Positions 24,221 through 32,425 of a DNA stretch of 32,425 nt are shown one piece after another; within the stretch, counting starts at the first letter, position 1, and each line of letters opens with the position of its first letter. The notes under the pieces were generated by a model. It ran no database searches. It was not told the origin of the DNA and saw only the letters and a list, made by a program, of their open reading frames with translations. Source of the stretch: DASVWH01 sp036389715 (GTDB lineage Bacteria; Acidobacteriota; Blastocatellia; Pyrinomonadales; Pyrinomonadaceae); contig DASVWH010000167.1 of NCBI GenBank assembly GCA_036389715.1, forward strand, positions 1 to 32,425, in the 5' to 3' direction. The translations under genes were made by a program, and so were the position numbers.

Positions 24221-25552
24221 ATGGGTTTACCGAACAAGGGAAAAATCGTCGGGTGCGTCGTTTTGATGGGGTTGCTGCTGACGGCGTCGTGCGGGAATAA
24301 GCGCGCGGCGCGCACGAGGGTGGCTCCCGCGATGGCCGTGCCGGTGGCGCGGACTCTGCCGCCGCTGCCCGTGCGCCCGCTCTCTGAGAAGCTGAAGGCC
24401 ATGCGCGAGCGGACGATGCGCGTCGCCGCCGAGCTGCGCGAGCTTGGATTTACGGGCGAGGTCGGGATGGCCGAGCTGTCCGGCTGGGAATACGGGACGC
24501 GCGCCAGCGAGATGGCGCAGGTGCTGGGCGGCGAAGACCTGCGGGCGATGAGCAGGCTGGCGGCGGCTGGCGGCGTGCTGCCCGAAGGCACGGACCTGGC
24601 GTCGCTGGCGGCCAGCTTTATGGCCGTCTCGGCGGGCGCGACCTATTCGCCGCTCGATAAGCAGGTGCTGCTCGTTGACCGCTTCAAGGACGAATCACTG
24701 CTCACGCACGAGTTCGTTCATGCCCTTCAGGACCAACACTTCGACTTGATGAAACTGCTGGTCGTGCGTCCCTACAACTTCGACCGGATGGAAGCGGCCT
24801 TCGCGCTGATCGAAGGCGACGCGATGAACGTCCAGCGGCGGATGGAGCAGGGCGAAGCGTATGGCCGCCGCCCGCTCGAAGAGATTACGCGGCAGGAGGG
24901 CGAGCGCTTCGGCGAGTATCGCCGGGAGGTCGGCCGCTTTTTCCCGGCGCTCCTGACCGAAACCTTCATCTTTCGTTACCGCGAGGGCACGCGCTTCGTC
25001 GAAGCCGTCAGGCGCAGCCGCGGAGAACGCGGCGTTGACGAATTGTTCGAGCACCCGCCCGCATCGAGCGAGCAGATTCTCCACTTCGATAAGTATCAGG
25101 CCAACGAGCTGCCGCGCGAAGTCGGGCTCAATGAAGACGCCTTCGCCGCCGAAGGCTGGCAGAGCGTGACTTCGACGCCACTCGGCGAGATAGGGATGCG
25201 CGGCCTCTTGATGGCGGGCATCGCGGAGAAGGAGGCTGTCCGCGCGGCGGCGGGCTGGGGCGGCGACCGCGCCTACCTCTTCGAGCATGAGGGCCGCGCC
25301 CCGCTCTTCGTCTGGACCACGGCCTGGGATAAGCCGTCGGACGCGGAAGAGTTTTTCAACTCCTATAACGGGTTACAGCAGAGCCGCAACGGCACGCAGG
25401 CAGAGGCTGCGTCCGCCTCGGGCGACGCGGCGCAGGCCGCCTGGCGCGAGGCCGGACGCCTGACGCTCATCCGTCGCACGGGCGACCGTGTGATCGTCAT
25501 TCGCGGCGCGGAAGCCGACGTTAACGCCGCGCTCGCGCTGGCCCAGGGCTAG
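24221..25552 (+). CDS. Putative lipoprotein zinc metalloprotease (HEFVH)
   Basis: About 443 aa. The N-terminus is a lipoprotein-type signal, GCVVLMGLLLTASC, with Cys followed by Gly-Asn; TAS before the Cys is a loose lipobox. The zinc motif is HEFVH (His163, Glu164, His167 from this ATG) in SLLTHEFVHALQDQHFDL. A candidate third ligand Glu stands 31 residues later in FALIEGDAMN, a gluzincin-like layout seen in surface proteins annotated only as hypothetical in several phyla. A GTG directly before this ATG is an equal choice. No Shine-Dalgarno sequence is evident. The rest is acidic and helical with no transmembrane helix. Probably anchored to a membrane and facing the periplasm; whether it cleaves proteins is untested. 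Confidence 0.8.
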   Translation: MGLPNKGKIVGCVVLMGLLLTASCGNKRAARTRVAPAMAVPVARTLPPLPVRPLSEKLKAMRERTMRVAAELRELGFTGEVGMAELSGWEYGTRASEMAQVLGGEDLRAMSRLAAAGGVLPEGTDLASLAASFMAVSAGATYSPLDKQVLLVDRFKDESLLTHEFVHALQDQHFDLMKLLVVRPYNFDRMEAAFALIEGDAMNVQRRMEQGEAYGRRPLEEITRQEGERFGEYRREVGRFFPALLTETFIFRYREGTRFVEAVRRSRGERGVDELFEHPPASSEQILHFDKYQANELPREVGLNEDAFAAEGWQSVTSTPLGEIGMRGLLMAGIAEKEAVRAAAGWGGDRAYLFEHEGRAPLFVWTTAWDKPSDAEEFFNSYNGLQQSRNGTQAEAASASGDAAQAAWREAGRLTLIRRTGDRVIVIRGAEADVNAALALAQG

Positions 25553-25640
25553 GCCCGGCCGCCGGTGGCTTTTCGGCTCGCCGCCTCCCGATAGCCTTTT
25601 ATCCGGCACAGCGGAGCGGCCCTCGCCCGGCTCTCCATAT

Positions 25641-25669
25641 TTGACTCGCTGCCGGAATTGGCGTAGATA
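25641..25669 (+). promoter_or_regulatory. Possible promoter for the TPR lipoprotein gene
   Basis: TTGACT at 25641-25646, a 17-nt spacer, then TAGATA at 25664-25669. The -35 is good, the -10 only fair (3 of 6). It is in an AT-richer part of the spacer, 37 nt before the start codon. Confidence 0.38.
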
Positions 25670-25706
25670 GTTTCTGATCTGAAAATATTTAAGACAGGCT
25701 GCGGCT

Positions 25707-26480
25707 ATGAAAGCAATCCTTCTCGTGCTCCTGCTGGTCTGCCTGGCGCTCGGCCAGGCCGGTTGCGGGTCAAAGAGCAATCAGTCTTCGACGAATGTGA
25801 ATCCGGCGGATGCGGCTCCACCTGCGGTCGCGGGCGGGACTGCCAACGACGGCGGCGGGCAGCCCCAGCCGGAGGCCCGGAAACTGCTGGAGCAGGGCAA
25901 TGAGCTGGCGCGCCAGGATCGCGACAAGGAGGCCGCGGAGGTCTACAAGCAGGCCCTTCAGCTTGAGCCGGACTTTGCCGAGGCGCATCTCAGGCTGGCT
26001 TTCAGCTACATCGTGCTGGGCGAGAAGGACGAGGCCGAGAAGGAGTATGAAAAGGCCGCCGACGCTTACCAGAAATACGTGCGCCGCAATCCGAAAGACG
26101 CCAGGGCGCTCTTTAACATGGGGCTCGCCTACGGCAAGATAGGCAAGCCGGACCAGGCGGTCAAGGCCTTCCGCGAAGCGGCCAGGTTGGAGCCCGAAGA
26201 CAGCGAGAAACAGTATGAGCTGGGCATCGCATATACCAAGATGGCCCAGTATCAGGAGGCCGTCCAGGCCTTCCAGAAGACTTTAGAGCTGGACCCCGAT
26301 AACTATCGCGCGCAGGAGGCCCTGGAGAGCGCCAAGCAGGGCGTCCAGCGAATCCAGGCGATGGTCAAACAGCAGGAAGCACAGATGCGGCGACAGGCTC
26401 CCAAATCCAAGAAGCCCGAAGACGCAAACGCCAACTCCAACGCCGACCCGGTCGCCAGCCCGAGCCCTCCATCCCTTTAA
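25707..26480 (+). CDS. TPR-repeat lipoprotein
   Basis: 257 aa. Signal peptide with lipobox LGQAGC, so lipidation at Cys 21 is expected, followed by a Ser/Asn/Ala/Gly linker (about 22-53). Residues about 54-200 hold about four tetratricopeptide repeats: ARKLLEQGNELARQDRDKEAAEVYKQALQLEPDF, AEAHLRLAFSYIVLGEKDEAEKEYEKAADAYQ, ARALFNMGLAYGKIGKPDQAVKAFREAARLEPED and KQYELGIAYTKMAQYQEAVQAFQKTLELDPDN. A charged helix (EALESAKQGVQRIQAMVKQQ) and an Asn/Ser/Pro tail end it. TPRs bind other proteins, so a scaffold role at the membrane is likely; the partner is unknown. It is probably transcribed on its own. Confidence 0.9.
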   Translation: MKAILLVLLLVCLALGQAGCGSKSNQSSTNVNPADAAPPAVAGGTANDGGGQPQPEARKLLEQGNELARQDRDKEAAEVYKQALQLEPDFAEAHLRLAFSYIVLGEKDEAEKEYEKAADAYQKYVRRNPKDARALFNMGLAYGKIGKPDQAVKAFREAARLEPEDSEKQYELGIAYTKMAQYQEAVQAFQKTLELDPDNYRAQEALESAKQGVQRIQAMVKQQEAQMRRQAPKSKKPEDANANSNADPVASPSPPSL

Positions 26481-26673
26481 CAACTCAGGTGTTTTACTCC
26501 TTGACTGCGCCCGTTCCGGCACTCGTTTAGCCGGACGGTTCGCCCGTTTCTCAGCCGCTTGAATGCAGACCCGGCGTGCGTTTGCCGTAACGCAAAGCCG
26601 CACTGCGCAGCCCGTCCTCCCCGGTTGATGCCCGGAAGTTTTTAGACTTTTCTCTCAGAGGAAGATAACGCCG

Positions 26674-27396
26674 ATGCAAAGCTCGAAGCCGCAGATTATT
26701 CCGCAGATTATTCCGCGCCTGTTGATGATGCTGCTGCTGGTCGCCTGCGCCGTTCGGGTTGACGCGCAGGAGTCCGGCGAGCCGCAGTTCAAGATGCCCT
26801 GCCAGGAGGTTCTCAAGCTCGGCCTGGATAAGTTCGCGGACGTTTATGGCGAAAGGGCCGGGGGCTATTCGACGGCCGGGCAAAAGCAGGCGTTCGCTTA
26901 TTACGTTGACTGCCGTCGGCCCGCTAACGATAGGCTCGCGCGCTCGCTGCCGGAGGCGCGCCGCCGCCAGGTAAATGCGATTAGAGACGAGCTGGCAAAG
27001 ATGGGCAATGCCTCCTGGGAGATGATTTACACGCAGGAGGGCGGCGGCACTATGTACGCGGTGGCGGCCTCCGGTGCATACGCCACGCGCGAAGATTTTA
27101 TAGGGACGTTGATAGAGTCGCTGCGGCTGCCCGACCAGGCTCAACCGCGCGCACGACGGCGCGCCAATGCGAGCCTCCTGAAAGTCCAAAGGCTGCTCTT
27201 GAGCAGGGCCCGGACGAAGATAGAAGGGACCGGCTTTGCGTCTGCGGCCGAGCAGCGCAGGCAGTATCTGGGCCAGCTGCGGGAAGCCAGGGCGGCTGCG
27301 GCGCGCTTGCAGCAACTCGTTCGCAACCTGCCCGATGCGGCCGCCGCGCGAGTCGCCGCGCGAATGGCAGACGAAGTGCGGAACCTTGAAGAGTAG
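26674..27396 (+). CDS. Exported protein of unknown function
   Basis: 240 aa. Signal peptide: LLMMLLLVACAVRVDAQ with a likely cut after VDA. A direct 12-base DNA repeat (cagattattccg at 26692-26703 and 26704-26715) makes QIIPQIIP in the signal n-region. The mature part has two Cys, in KMPCQEVLKLG and YYVDCRRPAND, spaced to form a disulfide, then a middle domain and an Ala/Arg-rich helical C-terminus (QRRQYLGQLREARAAAARLQQL). No family is recognised. The ATG follows GAGGAAG about 10 nt upstream. The last codons (AACCTTGAAGAG) lie inside the direct-repeat array that continues into the spacer. Confidence 0.75.
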   Translation: MQSSKPQIIPQIIPRLLMMLLLVACAVRVDAQESGEPQFKMPCQEVLKLGLDKFADVYGERAGGYSTAGQKQAFAYYVDCRRPANDRLARSLPEARRRQVNAIRDELAKMGNASWEMIYTQEGGGTMYAVAASGAYATREDFIGTLIESLRLPDQAQPRARRRANASLLKVQRLLLSRARTKIEGTGFASAAEQRRQYLGQLREARAAAARLQQLVRNLPDAAAARVAARMADEVRNLEE

Positions 27397-27448
27397 TGAA
27401 TTAGCGAAGAACCTTGAAGGTTAGTGAAGAGTCTTTTAGTGAAGAGTC
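27381..27448. repeat. Short direct repeats spanning the gene end and convergent spacer
   Basis: gaaccttgaag occurs at 27381-27391 and 27409-27419 (28-base period), and ttagtgaagagtc at 27421-27433 and 27436-27448 (15-base period). The first copy codes for the last residues of the upstream gene and the stop codon follows it directly. Unlike the other repeat spacers, I see no inverted partner. Confidence 0.7.
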
Positions 27449-27456
27449 CTGCAAGA

Positions 27457-28329
27457 TTAAGGGCGGGGTGTTTCTTTTGCCAGGCGCGTGCGGGCGATGG
27501 CGATCAGCTCTTCGACGGGGCGGCAGGCTTCGCAGGCATAGACGTTGGCCGCGCCGAACGCGCCGCCCGTAATGATGAATCTCCCGTCGGGGCTGAAGGC
27601 CGCGCGCATGACGCCCGCCGGATGCCCGCGCAACTGTCCGACGATGTGACCCGTGCCGACTTCCCAGACGCGCGCCGTGCTGTCATCGCCGGCCGTGACG
27701 AAGTATTTGCCGTCCCGGCTGAAGGAGGCATCATTGATGCCGCTGGTGTGCGCGCGTAGCTCGGCCAGGCTGCGCCCTTCGCTCATCTCCCAGAGATGCG
27801 CCGTCCTGTCCCTGCGTGAATAGGAGATGAAGGCGTCGAGCTTGAGGGCCGTGTCAATCGCATCGTCGAGAGCCGCAAAGGCGCTCTTGAAATCATCGTT
27901 CCGGCGAAAATGGAGCGGCTCTATCCCCTGTAGAGACAACGGTTTGGCTTCCGCAGCGACTTCACGGTGGAGGAGCGGGACGAGATGCTTGTCGAGCTTG
28001 ACGGCCTGGGCCAACTCTTCCAGGCACTGCTCGGAAACGACCGATTCCGGGCTAATGACGAAAATGAAGTTGGGGGCGGCCTCGATGCGCGAAAAAATCT
28101 CCTGCCGACGGTCGCCCGCAAACGGAGTGTCCTTCCAGTCAATCCAGAGTTTCTGCCTGTTTCCCCTGAAGGCTTTGTCCAGTTCGCGAATCAGGTCCTG
28201 GTCGCTGGGCGAGTATGAGATGAAGGTATCGGAGAGGGCTTCGCGGGGAGCCGAAGCTGCGGCACGCGGGGCGTCTGCCGCGGGGGCTGCGTTCGCGGCG
28301 GCAGAAGGTCTGATTTTCAGTTGAGCCAA
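27457..28329 (-). CDS. TIR-WD40 protein with internal chimeric junction
   Basis: 290 aa. Residues 1-30 are an Ala/Pro-rich lead. Residues about 33-160 form a TIR domain: DTFISYSPSDQDLIREL, LWIDWKDTPFAGD, IFVISPESVVSEQCLEEL, where E105 is in the place of the catalytic Glu of NAD-cleaving TIRs. At 164-174 a second TIR domain begins (LKLDAFISYSRRD) but breaks off after its first strand and runs straight into the end of a WD40 blade (RTAHLWEMSEG). About two more blades follow (SFSRDGKYFVTAGDDSTARVWEV, AFSPDGRFIITGG) and the natural end of such proteins (ANVYACEACRPVEELIAIARTRL). Two and a half blades cannot close a propeller. TIR-WD40 proteins are common in bacterial signalling and defence. TTG start, GGAG 8 nt upstream. 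Confidence 0.85.
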   Translation of the reverse strand: MAQLKIRPSAAANAAPAADAPRAAASAPREALSDTFISYSPSDQDLIRELDKAFRGNRQKLWIDWKDTPFAGDRRQEIFSRIEAAPNFIFVISPESVVSEQCLEELAQAVKLDKHLVPLLHREVAAEAKPLSLQGIEPLHFRRNDDFKSAFAALDDAIDTALKLDAFISYSRRDRTAHLWEMSEGRSLAELRAHTSGINDASFSRDGKYFVTAGDDSTARVWEVGTGHIVGQLRGHPAGVMRAAFSPDGRFIITGGAFGAANVYACEACRPVEELIAIARTRLAKETPRP

Positions 28330-28476
28330 GGGCTTGCTCCGGGGGAAGAGGTCTTAAGTCCAGCGCCGACACGCATTATGACATAAAAATTTGCCCGGCT
28401 GGGAGATGGAGGCGCTAGCCCGCCGGTCGGGCGTGAAAGCGGCTCCGGCCGAAATGCGCCGCGCGGCTTCCGGCGC

Positions 28477-28505
28477 TTGACAGATGCGAGCTTGTTTCGT
28501 ATAGT
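28477..28505 (+). promoter_or_regulatory. Strong sigma70-type promoter of the str operon
   Basis: TTGACA at 28477-28482, a 17-nt spacer, TATAGT at 28500-28505: a perfect -35 and a -10 one base off consensus. It points at rpsL, with transcription expected near 28512 and a leader of roughly 440 nt. Confidence 0.8.
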
Positions 28506-28651
28506 CTCTCGTTTCGGACTAACAGTCTGAGTCTATACAGTGCAACGCTTAGCGGGTTCTGTCGGTGTGGAGGCGTTGCCCGGCCGTGATGCGGTAAACA
28601 CGGTCGCTTGACAAATATTGTGGCGTAAACAACGCCCGCCAGCCGCGAATC

Positions 28652-28675
28652 CGGCCTCCTCGAAGAAAGAGGCCG
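28652..28675 (+). promoter_or_regulatory. Hairpin in the rpsL leader, possible attenuator
   Basis: cggcctc (28652-28658) pairs perfectly with gaggccg (28669-28675) across a 10-nt loop. The sequence after it is pyrimidine-rich but not a plain T run, so termination would be weak at most. Confidence 0.4.
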
Positions 28676-28954
28676 CTTTCGTTCCAGCCGACGGGCACGC
28701 GGGCCGTTCAGATTTCGGACGGTTCATCCTTCAAAAGGCGACGCCACAGAAAAGTTTCGGCTCGAAGGGAAGCCATTATCCACACCCGGTTAGTATCCAG
28801 AACATCCCTCAATCATAATTTTAAGACAGGGCAGCCCCCTGCGCTGACTACCGGACGAGTTTCGGAAAGAGGCAGGTTACGGCTCCTTTTGCGCTCTTCG
28901 CAAGAGAAAGCGCGACCCGGCTTTGGACAGAAGTTAGGAAGAGGATAACGAACA

Positions 28955-29362
28955 GTGCCGACAATCAACCAACTCGTTCGCAAAGGCCGCCAGGCAGTCA
29001 AGTATAAGACGGCCAGCCCTGCGTTGCAGGAGTCGCCGCAGCGCCGCGGCGTCTGTACGCGCGTCTATACGCAGACGCCGAAAAAGCCCAATTCGGCGCT
29101 CCGCAAGGTGGCCCGCGTGCGCCTGACCAACGGAATCGAAGTGACGACCTACATCCCCGGCGTCGGCCATAACCTACAGGAGCACTCAATCGTGCTCATC
29201 CGCGGCGGCCGCGTCAAGGATTTGCCGGGCGTGCGTTATCACGTGATTCGCGGGACGCTCGATTCTGTCGGCGTCGCCGACCGCAAGCAGGGACGCTCCA
29301 AGTACGGGGCCAAGCGGCCCAAGGCGGGCGCGGCAGCCGGTGCTGCCAAAGGCAAGAAGTAA
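28955..29362 (+). CDS. rpsL: 30S ribosomal protein S12
   Basis: 135 aa. S12 sits at the decoding centre of the small subunit and controls accuracy. MPTINQLVRKGR at the start, then RRGVCTRVYTQTPKKPNSALRKVARVRLTNGIEVT and the IRGGRVKDLPGVRYHVIRG loop. Lys is present at both sites where changes give streptomycin resistance (the KKPNSA lysine pair at 43-44 and K88), and the Asp that RimO methylthiolates (D89) is kept. GTG start with AGGAAGAGGA upstream. The C-terminal Ala/Gly/Lys tail is slightly longer than in E. coli. First gene of the str operon, as in most bacteria. Confidence 0.98.
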   Translation: MPTINQLVRKGRQAVKYKTASPALQESPQRRGVCTRVYTQTPKKPNSALRKVARVRLTNGIEVTTYIPGVGHNLQEHSIVLIRGGRVKDLPGVRYHVIRGTLDSVGVADRKQGRSKYGAKRPKAGAAAGAAKGKK

Positions 29363-29363
29363 G

Positions 29364-29456
29364 AGTTTCAAGTCTTCAGTTTTGAGTTTTCAGCAAAATC
29401 ACCTGTGCTTGCTGGCCGCTCGCAACTGAAAACCGCAAATCGAAAACCGGAAACTG
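29364..29456. repeat. Heptamer inverted repeat in the rpsL-rpsG spacer
   Basis: The left side 29364-29393 carries cagtttt, gagtttt, cag words. The right side from 29424 reads aactgaa, aaccgca, aatcgaa, aaccgga, aactgag. About 22 of 30 positions pair between the two sides. This is the same word family as the repeat at 9505-9639, some 20 kb away. The right side ends 4 nt before the rpsG start codon. Confidence 0.85.
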
Positions 29457-29460
29457 AGAT

Positions 29461-29931
29461 ATGCCAAGACGAAGAGTTGCTGAAAGACGCGAAGTGTTGC
29501 CCGACCCGGTCTATAACAGCCCGCTGGTGACCAAGTTCATCAACGGCGTGATGTGGGGCGGAAAGAAATCAACTGCCGAGGCGATTTTCTACAATGCCTT
29601 GACGCAGATTGGCGATAAGGCGGGCGAAGAGCCGCTCAAGGTTTTCAAGCGCGCGATTGACAACGTGCGGCCGACCGTCGAGGTCAAGTCGCGGCGCGTC
29701 GGCGGCTCGACCTACCAGGTCCCGATTGAAGTGCACCAGGAGAGGCGCGGGGCGCTCGCCATTCGCTGGATCGTCCAGTATGCGCGCGCGCGCGGCGAAA
29801 AGACGATGATTGACCGCCTCGCCGGGGAGCTCCTCGACGCGGCCAACAATCGCGGCAACGCCGTTAAGAAGAAGGACGATACGCACCGCATGGCGGAAGC
29901 CAACAAGGCGTTTGCGCATTACAAGTTTTAA
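29461..29931 (+). CDS. rpsG: 30S ribosomal protein S7
   Basis: 156 aa, the normal length. S7 starts assembly of the 30S head by binding 16S rRNA and contacts the E site; in E. coli it also represses translation of its own operon. Blocks seen: MPRRRVAERREVLPDPVYNSPLVTKFIN, MWGGKKSTAEAIFYNAL, ENVRPTVEVKSRRVGGSTYQVPIEV (here with D-N-V), ALAIRWIVQYARARGEKTM and KKKDDTHRMAEANKAFAHYKF. The Shine-Dalgarno sequence is poor (GGA about 9 nt upstream) because the repeat fills the space before the ATG. Confidence 0.97.
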   Translation: MPRRRVAERREVLPDPVYNSPLVTKFINGVMWGGKKSTAEAIFYNALTQIGDKAGEEPLKVFKRAIDNVRPTVEVKSRRVGGSTYQVPIEVHQERRGALAIRWIVQYARARGEKTMIDRLAGELLDAANNRGNAVKKKDDTHRMAEANKAFAHYKF

Positions 29932-29935
29932 GGGA

Positions 29936-30061
29936 TTAGCAGCCAGAGTGGCCCACTCTAAGGAGCACGGCCGCTGTCAGGCTCGCCGCCGGACGGAAGG
30001 GGGGCTTCCGCCATGCGGCTTGAGCCTCAACGGTAAGGGCTTGCGGCTCACTCGCTGCTAA
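29936..30061 (+). promoter_or_regulatory. Structured RNA candidate between rpsG and fusA
   Basis: Outer helix: 29936-29950 pairs with 30049-30061 (ttagcagc plus gagtg against cactc plus gctgctaa, with two extra bases on the left). Inside, 29979-29999 pairs with 30005-30027 (aggctc, gccgc and ggaag against their complements) around a GGGGG loop. A small hairpin, 29945-29950 with 29954-29959, uses the same gagtg as the outer helix, so the two cannot form together. The outer right arm ends 18 nt before the fusA ATG. Confidence 0.65.
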
Positions 30062-30079
30062 GGAATTTGGTGAACGATC

Positions 30080-32176
<2,097 letters not shown>

Positions 32177-32181
32177 TGATT

Positions 32182-32250
32182 AGGTCGCAGGTGACAGGTG
32201 AGAAGAGAAAAACTCTTTCCCGTCACCCGTCACCCAAAACCCGTCACCTA
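32182..32250. repeat. Heptamer inverted repeat in the fusA-tuf spacer
   Basis: The left side 32182-32202 is aggtcgc, aggtgac, aggtgag. The right side from 32219 is cccgtca, cccgtca, cccaaaa, cccgtca, ccta. Complementary words (ggtgac against gtcacc) let the two sides fold across a purine-rich loop. Unlike at rpsG, a normal AAGGAG remains between the repeat and the tuf ATG. Confidence 0.82.
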
Positions 32251-32275
32251 TTATTCAAGGAGCGAGAGATAAAAG

Positions 32276-32425
32276 ATGAGCAAGGCAAAGTTTGACCGCA
32301 GCAAGCCACACGTCAATATCGGGACCATCGGCCACGTCGACCACGGCAAGACCACTTTGACGGCCGCCATCACCAAAGTCCTGGCCAAACATAACCCCAA
32401 CGTCTCCTTCACTCCTTTCGACCAG
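32276..32425 (+). CDS. tuf: Elongation factor Tu, first 50 codons (runs off window)
   Basis: EF-Tu brings aminoacyl-tRNA to the ribosome as a GTP complex. The ATG at 32276 has AAGGAG about 12 nt upstream. The visible protein starts MSKAKFDRSKPHVNIGTIGHVDHGKTTLTAAIT, which includes the P-loop GHVDHGKTT and is diagnostic, and ends at the window edge in FTPFDQ, ahead of the switch-I region. The sequence between the P-loop and the edge (KVLAKHNPNVSFTPFDQ) is normal for EF-Tu. Last visible gene of the str operon, 99 nt below fusA. Confidence 0.96.
   Translation, partial: MSKAKFDRSKPHVNIGTIGHVDHGKTTLTAAITKVLAKHNPNVSFTPFDQ

Larger units (their letters stand above)
28330..28954. other. str operon upstream region and long leader
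   Basis: 625 nt without a supported gene. It holds the promoter at 28477-28505 and then about 440 nt of predicted 5' leader. Inside is a hairpin with a 7-bp stem (28652-28658 with 28669-28675, 10-nt loop) followed by ctttcgtt, not a full T tract. A 66-codon frame at 28618-28818 has no ribosome binding site and is not supported. Confidence 0.55.

Noticed and set aside
28608..28636. Second TTGACA (28608-28613) as another str promoter
   Set aside because: At 16-18 nt spacing there is no acceptable -10; taaaca is only 12 nt away.
28618..28818. 66-codon open frame in the rpsL leader
   Set aside because: No ribosome binding site and no protein-like pattern; it crosses the leader hairpin.

Overview
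The window is dense, GC-rich bacterial chromosome with short spacers. It carries housekeeping genes (NAD synthase, rimJ, ttcA, and the str operon rpsL-rpsG-fusA-tuf) among exported and membrane proteins of the kind common in Acidobacteriota. Examples are a HEAT-repeat/cyclophilin fusion, M1-like proteins, BatA/DUF4175 membrane proteins, TIR-WD40 proteins and lipoprotein metalloproteases. I infer Acidobacteriota, possibly Blastocatellia, from protein style alone; no rRNA gene is present to confirm it. I see no tRNA, rRNA, CRISPR array, transposase, integrase or phage gene.

Layout. 1-2092 (+): the 3' part of a NAD synthase gene, then two GNAT acetyltransferases, the first clearly RimJ. 2096-6074 (-): ttcA, a tightly coupled unknown protein with two CxxC pairs, an exported helical protein of unknown function, and a small zinc-ribbon protein. 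6264-7218 (+): a bactofilin with its own promoter and a perfect-stem terminator. 7407-14415 (+): a molybdopterin oxidoreductase, a HEAT-cyclophilin fusion, an M1-like protein that has lost the catalytic Glu, and a DUF4112 membrane protein. 14407-16803 (-): a peroxide-response cluster (perR, 2-Cys peroxiredoxin, TlpA-like thioredoxin, exported tyrosine phosphatase-like protein) behind a promoter whose -10 lies inside a perfect Per box. 17069-23967 (+): three overlapping or closely spaced membrane-protein genes of the Bat/DUF4175/GATase-like type, without MoxR or DUF58 in the window. 24221-27396 (+): a lipoprotein metalloprotease, a TPR lipoprotein and an exported unknown. 27457-28329 (-): a TIR-WD40 protein with an internal chimeric junction. 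28477-32425 (+): the str operon with a strong promoter and a leader of about 450 nt; tuf runs off the window.

The most unusual signal is in the spacers. Five of them (831-937, 9505-9639, 15589-15658, 29364-29456, 32182-32250) hold an inverted repeat whose arms are tandem runs of 7- or 8-base words. Two share one word family, the other three each use their own, and a sixth spacer (27381-27448) holds direct repeats. Three of these spacers sit inside probable operons, so they are not simply terminators. A different structure lies between rpsG and fusA: a long hairpin inside an outer helix, with one strand segment able to pair in two mutually exclusive ways.
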